Source: Candidatus Heimdallarchaeota archaeon
GTDB taxonomy: Archaea; Asgardarchaeota; Heimdallarchaeia; Heimdallarchaeales; Kariarchaeaceae
Reading direction: 5' to 3'
Assembly (NCBI GenBank): GCA_029882335.1
Contig: JAOUKW010000155.1
Span: 1-8,999 of the forward strand
DNA: 8,999 nt
Shown here: piece after piece, positions 6,678-8,999 of the stretch
Layout: each line of letters opens with the position of its first letter
Numbering within the stretch: the first letter of the stretch is position 1
The notes under the pieces: generated by a model
What the model was told of the DNA's origin: nothing
What the model saw: the letters and a program-made list of their open reading frames with translations, nothing else
The model's database searches: none
Made by a program: the position numbers and the translations under genes

Positions 6678-7478
6678 ATGGCAAATAAAATAAAAATTGA
6701 TGATTTAACAATATATTCAAAAAGTCACGATGATAAAACCAAGAAATCAATTTTACTAATTCATGGTCTTTGGCACGGAGCTTGGTATTGGGAAAATTTG
6801 ATGGAATTTTATTTTAATAAAGGTTATAATTGTTTTGCAATAGATTTACCAAACCATGGTAAATCAAAAATAAACAAGAATTTCCGATTTACAACAACTA
6901 ACGATCATATAACAGCAATAAAATTGGTAATAGATAAACTAAAAATAAAGCCAATATTAATAGGTCATTCCATGGGTAGTCTTGTTGTTACTCGCTTTAC
7001 TAATAAGTATCCAGAAAGTATTAGTAAATTAATATTAATTTCTCCCTCATATAGAGGATCAATAATGACAGCAACTCTTAAAACCCTGATTAATTTCCCA
7101 TTTGCATTTCTCAAGGCAAATCTTTTTTTCCATATGTATCCTATTATCGCCAAACCAAATCAAGTAAGAAAGTTAATTACACTTGATAGTATTTCTGATG
7201 ATGAATTAAATGAATTGTGCCCCAAATTAGAAGATGATTCATATATTACATTTGTAGAGCTATTAACTCGGGGATTAAAACGTAAGTACAAAGATGGGCC
7301 ATCTATACTGGTAATGAGTGGTGGAAAAGATTTTATTATCTCAGAAGGAGCTGCAAGAAAAGCTGCCAAAAATTTAGATGCAAAGTTAATTATTTACCCC
7401 AACAACTCACATAATTTAATTGTTGAAACAGGTTGGAAAACACGAGCAGATGAACTCCTTCAATGGATTGAAGCTTGA
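6678..7478 (+). CDS. Alpha/beta-hydrolase fold enzyme (lysophospholipase/esterase-like)
   Basis: This is a complete serine hydrolase of 266 residues, typical for the family. The oxyanion-hole segment LLIHGLWHGAW is at 26-36. The DLPNHGKS strand-turn is at 56-63. The nucleophile elbow GHSMG (96-100) has Ser98, the acid is Asp218 in SGGKDF, and the catalytic His is His245 in NNSHNL. Residues 128-205 form a cap insertion with hydrophobic helices (PFAFLKANLFFHMYP region) that would shape a lipophilic pocket. It most resembles monoacylglycerol lipase, lysophospholipase or carboxylesterase-type enzymes; the substrate is not determined. It is cytosolic, with no signal peptide. An ATG seven bases upstream (6671) is out of frame. 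The gene stands alone on the plus strand between the two paralogous unknown genes, a placement that is suggestive but not evidence of joint function. Confidence 0.9.
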   Translation: MANKIKIDDLTIYSKSHDDKTKKSILLIHGLWHGAWYWENLMEFYFNKGYNCFAIDLPNHGKSKINKNFRFTTTNDHITAIKLVIDKLKIKPILIGHSMGSLVVTRFTNKYPESISKLILISPSYRGSIMTATLKTLINFPFAFLKANLFFHMYPIIAKPNQVRKLITLDSISDDELNELCPKLEDDSYITFVELLTRGLKRKYKDGPSILVMSGGKDFIISEGAARKAAKNLDAKLIIYPNNSHNLIVETGWKTRADELLQWIEA

Positions 7479-7487
7479 ATTGGTCTA

Positions 7488-7505
7488 GAAAAATAAAAAA
7501 AAAAT
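7488..7505 (-). terminator. Poly-T terminator of the 237-residue unknown gene
   Basis: Downstream of the minus-strand gene ending at 7537, the minus strand carries ten T, one A, then five T (7504 down to 7489). Archaeal RNA polymerase terminates at such U-tracts without a hairpin. It is the strongest T-tract in the window. Confidence 0.6.
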
Positions 7506-7516
7506 TTCACTATGGT

Positions 7517-7536
7517 GTATTATATTTATTCTTTAA
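7517..7536 (+). terminator. Possible T-rich terminator of the hydrolase gene
   Basis: The plus strand is T-rich here (TTATATTTATTCTTT), about 40 bases after the hydrolase stop and before the convergent gene. It is interrupted by A bases and has no hairpin, so this is weak. Confidence 0.3.
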
Positions 7537-8250
7537 TTATGAACCAATTGTTGTTTCTTCTCCAATTTTATTTTGAATTTTATAAGTAGCATTAACATCT
7601 GCATAGAGCAGTCGATAGGTGTAAAGTTGTTTCCAATCATTACAGAATTGAACTATTAATAACCGGATCCAAGAATCTGCAAATTCAAAGAATAATTGAT
7701 GACGAATTGGTTCTGGAGTAAAATATAACAAATAAAACTGAGCTAACTGAATATAGGGGCGTGGTGGAAAGGTAATACCATTGAAATCAATGTGATTAAA
7801 CGCATGAAATTCTAACAAAAGTCTTAATTTTGGAAATATGTGATTTTCTGATAAATATCGCTCTCTAATAGAATTTAACCAAGGCTCTAATGTTTCAAAA
7901 TAACCATAGCTAAATTTGTTAACATCTAGTAATTCATCGACTGATGTAAATTCAATTAGTCTATTCACTTCTAACATGGTCACATATTTAGGTAAGTAGA
8001 AATAAACCAACCGAAAATTCGATAGTCTCAACAATACTCGAATAAATAGCATCGGATCTGAAATTAATTTAGGTAGGTTATGTGCTTCTTTAATTTCATC
8101 AAATTTTAAAGCATTTAGTAAAGACACTAATTCTTCAAATTGAGGAGAGGTATAATTCCCCTTGTCATCCAAAGTAAGACCCATCCTTGAGATCATTACT
8201 GCAAGTTGACTAATTCGATTTTTCACTACAATTACAGGAAATTTTTGCAT
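7537..8250 (-). CDS. Unknown helical protein, paralogue of the 5689-6396 gene
   Basis: This is a 237-residue protein of no recognised family, with an ATG start at 8250-8248. It is predicted helical and rich in aromatic residues (YIQLAQFYLLYF at 166-177, FFEFADSW at 187-194). Charged residues interrupt the hydrophobic stretches, so true membrane helices are unlikely. It shares two ungapped blocks with the 235-residue protein at 5689-6396. Residues 38-90, holding SDPMLFIRVLLRL, are about 23% identical by hand count. Residues 175-218, holding YFTPE and YRLL, are about 30% identical. The same spacing and order of blocks argue for common descent. The protein is soluble and probably cytosolic, with no catalytic motif visible. 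A T-tract downstream ends the transcript. Function is unknown. Confidence 0.75.
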   Translation of the reverse strand: MQKFPVIVVKNRISQLAVMISRMGLTLDDKGNYTSPQFEELVSLLNALKFDEIKEAHNLPKLISDPMLFIRVLLRLSNFRLVYFYLPKYVTMLEVNRLIEFTSVDELLDVNKFSYGYFETLEPWLNSIRERYLSENHIFPKLRLLLEFHAFNHIDFNGITFPPRPYIQLAQFYLLYFTPEPIRHQLFFEFADSWIRLLIVQFCNDWKQLYTYRLLYADVNATYKIQNKIGEETTIGS

Positions 8251-8270
8251 ATATAATAGTAACTGTATTC

Positions 8271-8279
8271 GGATAAATC
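8271..8279 (-). promoter_or_regulatory. Weak TATA-like box of the 237-residue unknown gene
   Basis: The minus strand reads GATTTATCC, centred about 25 bases before the ATG at 8250. The position fits the other promoters, but the sequence is a poorer match. Confidence 0.3.
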
Positions 8280-8326
8280 AATTAAAGATATAATTTTTAT
8301 ATTTTATTATTATTCCTCAATTAATT

Positions 8327-8431
8327 TCAATCAGTAACTTCAGTATGATTTACACAGGGAATTCCAAGATTTTTTATTTGAATGGCTAATTGTTCCAATT
8401 CTTTATTAGGAAAAAATGCCTTTCTCTCCAT
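8327..8431 (-). pseudogene. Continuation of the small gene in the -1 frame (34 codons)
   Basis: This frame overlaps the end of the 8386-8610 gene and continues 59 bases past its stop. It encodes residues of protein-like composition (KELEQLAIQIKNLGIPCV forms a plausible amphipathic helix and strand). Joined to the upstream frame at the T-run 8416-8411, it would give one protein of about 94 residues. Alternatively it is an independent 34-residue ORF starting at ATG 8431-8429, preceded by GGAGGAG (8442-8436) at a short 4-base spacing, with an in-frame TAA a few codons upstream. The fusion reading is preferred but not proved; an open frame of this length could occur by chance. Confidence 0.45.
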
Positions 8432-8610
8432 AATACTCCTCCAATATTATAATCTTCAAATCCAGCACCATCTATTTCTGTGAAACTGAAACGTGGAATA
8501 TCAGGATGAATTTTCCAACTTTGAGGTGAGTATATAACAGCAGGTGGTAAATTTCGTATACTTGACCATGAGAATTCAGAACTTAGAATTTGAATTGATG
8601 ATTGCTTCAC
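8386..8610 (-). CDS. Small hypothetical protein, 74 residues, probably C-terminally frameshifted
   Basis: No family is recognised. The frame starts with GTG at 8610-8608, 60 bases after the stop of the dienelactone-hydrolase-like gene on the same strand, so the two are probably co-transcribed. An upstream in-frame TAG excludes a much longer N-terminus. Residues 15-60 (for example NLPPAVIYSPQSW, 20-32, and FTEIDGAGFEDYNIGG, 43-58) look like a compact, partly beta, coding domain. The last residues after HFF67 (LIKNWNN) look less natural, and the -1 frame continues with plausible protein sequence from exactly this point. The switch coincides with the heptamer T TTT TTC. The complete product may therefore be about 94 residues. 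Possible explanations are a homopolymer sequencing or assembly error, a real mutation, or programmed -1 frameshifting. Confidence 0.5.
   Translation of the reverse strand: MKQSSIQILSSEFSWSSIRNLPPAVIYSPQSWKIHPDIPRFSFTEIDGAGFEDYNIGGVLWRERHFFLIKNWNN
8410..8416 (-). other. T TTT TTC heptamer, candidate -1 slippery site or homopolymer error
   Basis: On the minus strand, codons CAT TTT TTC of the 74-residue frame place the heptamer in the X XXY YYZ register used for -1 ribosomal slippage. Slippage here, or one extra T in the six-T run, would join the frame to the open frame ending at 8327. No stimulatory pseudoknot was identified by eye. Confidence 0.4.
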
Positions 8611-8670
8611 GATACAGGATATGAATGAATTTACAATAATATTCTAAATATTTTGTTATATTGTAATTTG

Positions 8671-8999
8671 TTATTTTAAATATTTGTTAAAATGTTCAAC
8701 TGTTTTTTTCCAGGCATCTTCTGCTGCTTCTTTATGATGATTTGGTGAATAAGGATTTAAAAATCCATGTCCTGCACCTTCATAAACAATACTAGAATGG
8801 GGCAAATCCTTTTCTGATGCTTCTTGATATTCTTTGACATTTTCCATTGGAATACCTTTATCTTCTGAACCAAATATACTAAATACAGGAGCAGTAAAGT
8901 CACCGATACGATTTTGAGGAGTTACGTCTTCAGTTGCACCTCTATGGGGAAATCCATAGTAAGATACACAAGCTTTGAATATATCAGTAAATACATTTG
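8671..8999 (-). CDS. Dienelactone hydrolase family protein, C-terminal 108 residues (partial)
   Basis: The gene enters from the right edge, so its N-terminal half, including the expected nucleophilic Cys (or Ser), is outside the window. The visible part shows the end of an alpha/beta-hydrolase fold of the dienelactone hydrolase family. The strand VSYYGFP is at visible residues 11-17. The catalytic acid segment APVFSIFGSEDKGIP (36-50) has Asp46. The catalytic His segment EGAGHGFLNP (73-82) has His77, and a C-terminal helix (AAEDAWKKTVEHF) follows. Spacing and the HGF motif are characteristic. Family members hydrolyse dienelactone or other esters and lactones in the cytosol, and many archaeal homologues have no known substrate. 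The stop TAA is at 8673-8671, and the 74-residue gene follows on the same strand after 60 bases. Confidence 0.87.
   Translation of the reverse strand, partial: NVFTDIFKACVSYYGFPHRGATEDVTPQNRIGDFTAPVFSIFGSEDKGIPMENVKEYQEASEKDLPHSSIVYEGAGHGFLNPYSPNHHKEAAEDAWKKTVEHFNKYLK

Noticed and set aside
6965..7369. Two antisense open frames within the alpha/beta hydrolase gene (6965-7153 and 7160-7369).
   Set aside because: They are shadows of a gene with a complete catalytic triad; no independent start signals were seen.
1..8999. A defence, CRISPR, mobile-element or other multi-gene accessory system.
   Set aside because: No repeats with regular spacing, no transposase or integrase, no tRNA or attachment site, and no effector or nuclease domain were visible; apart from the two unknown proteins the content is ordinary metabolic and transport genes.

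Overview
The window is AT-rich (roughly 30% GC by eye) and reads as chromosomal DNA of an archaeon. Most genes have an AT-rich TATA-like box centred about 23-27 bases before the start codon and no ribosome binding site, which is the layout of leaderless archaeal transcripts. A strong Shine-Dalgarno (AAGGAGG) appears only before an operon-internal gene. Arg is mostly AGA and Ile is often ATA. The lineage cannot be fixed from this window; an Asgard (Heimdall-like) or other mesophilic AT-rich archaeon is a guess. There is no sign of rRNA, tRNA, CRISPR, transposase or phage genes, and no gene-free gap exceeds 300 bases.

Layout from left to right. (1) The N-terminal part of a secreted protein with a signal peptide and an EF-hand-like acidic loop, minus strand, running off the left edge. 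(2) A divergent 87-residue thioredoxin-fold protein with an unusual CAC-GPT active site. (3) A convergent short-chain dehydrogenase/reductase (SDR), minus strand. (4) Divergent from the SDR, a two-gene operon for a heterodimeric ABC exporter whose halves overlap by one base (TAATG). (5) A 235-residue unknown protein, minus strand, whose stop codon is one base from the stop of the second ABC gene. (6) A plus-strand alpha/beta hydrolase. (7) A 237-residue unknown protein, minus strand. (8) A small minus-strand gene broken by, or using, a -1 frameshift. (9) The C-terminal part of a dienelactone-hydrolase family protein, minus strand, running off the right edge and probably co-transcribed with the small gene.

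The ABC pair is the best understood unit. Half A has Asp in place of the catalytic Glu and half B has a degenerate signature (ISMGQ), so the complex should have one degenerate and one fully catalytic ATP site, as in TM287/288-type exporters. The most interesting unexplained content is twofold. The two unknown proteins flanking the hydrolase align without gaps in two blocks and look like divergent paralogues of an undescribed helical family. The small gene at 8327-8610 changes frame exactly at a T TTT TTC heptamer. No link between the enzymes and the transporter is shown beyond proximity.
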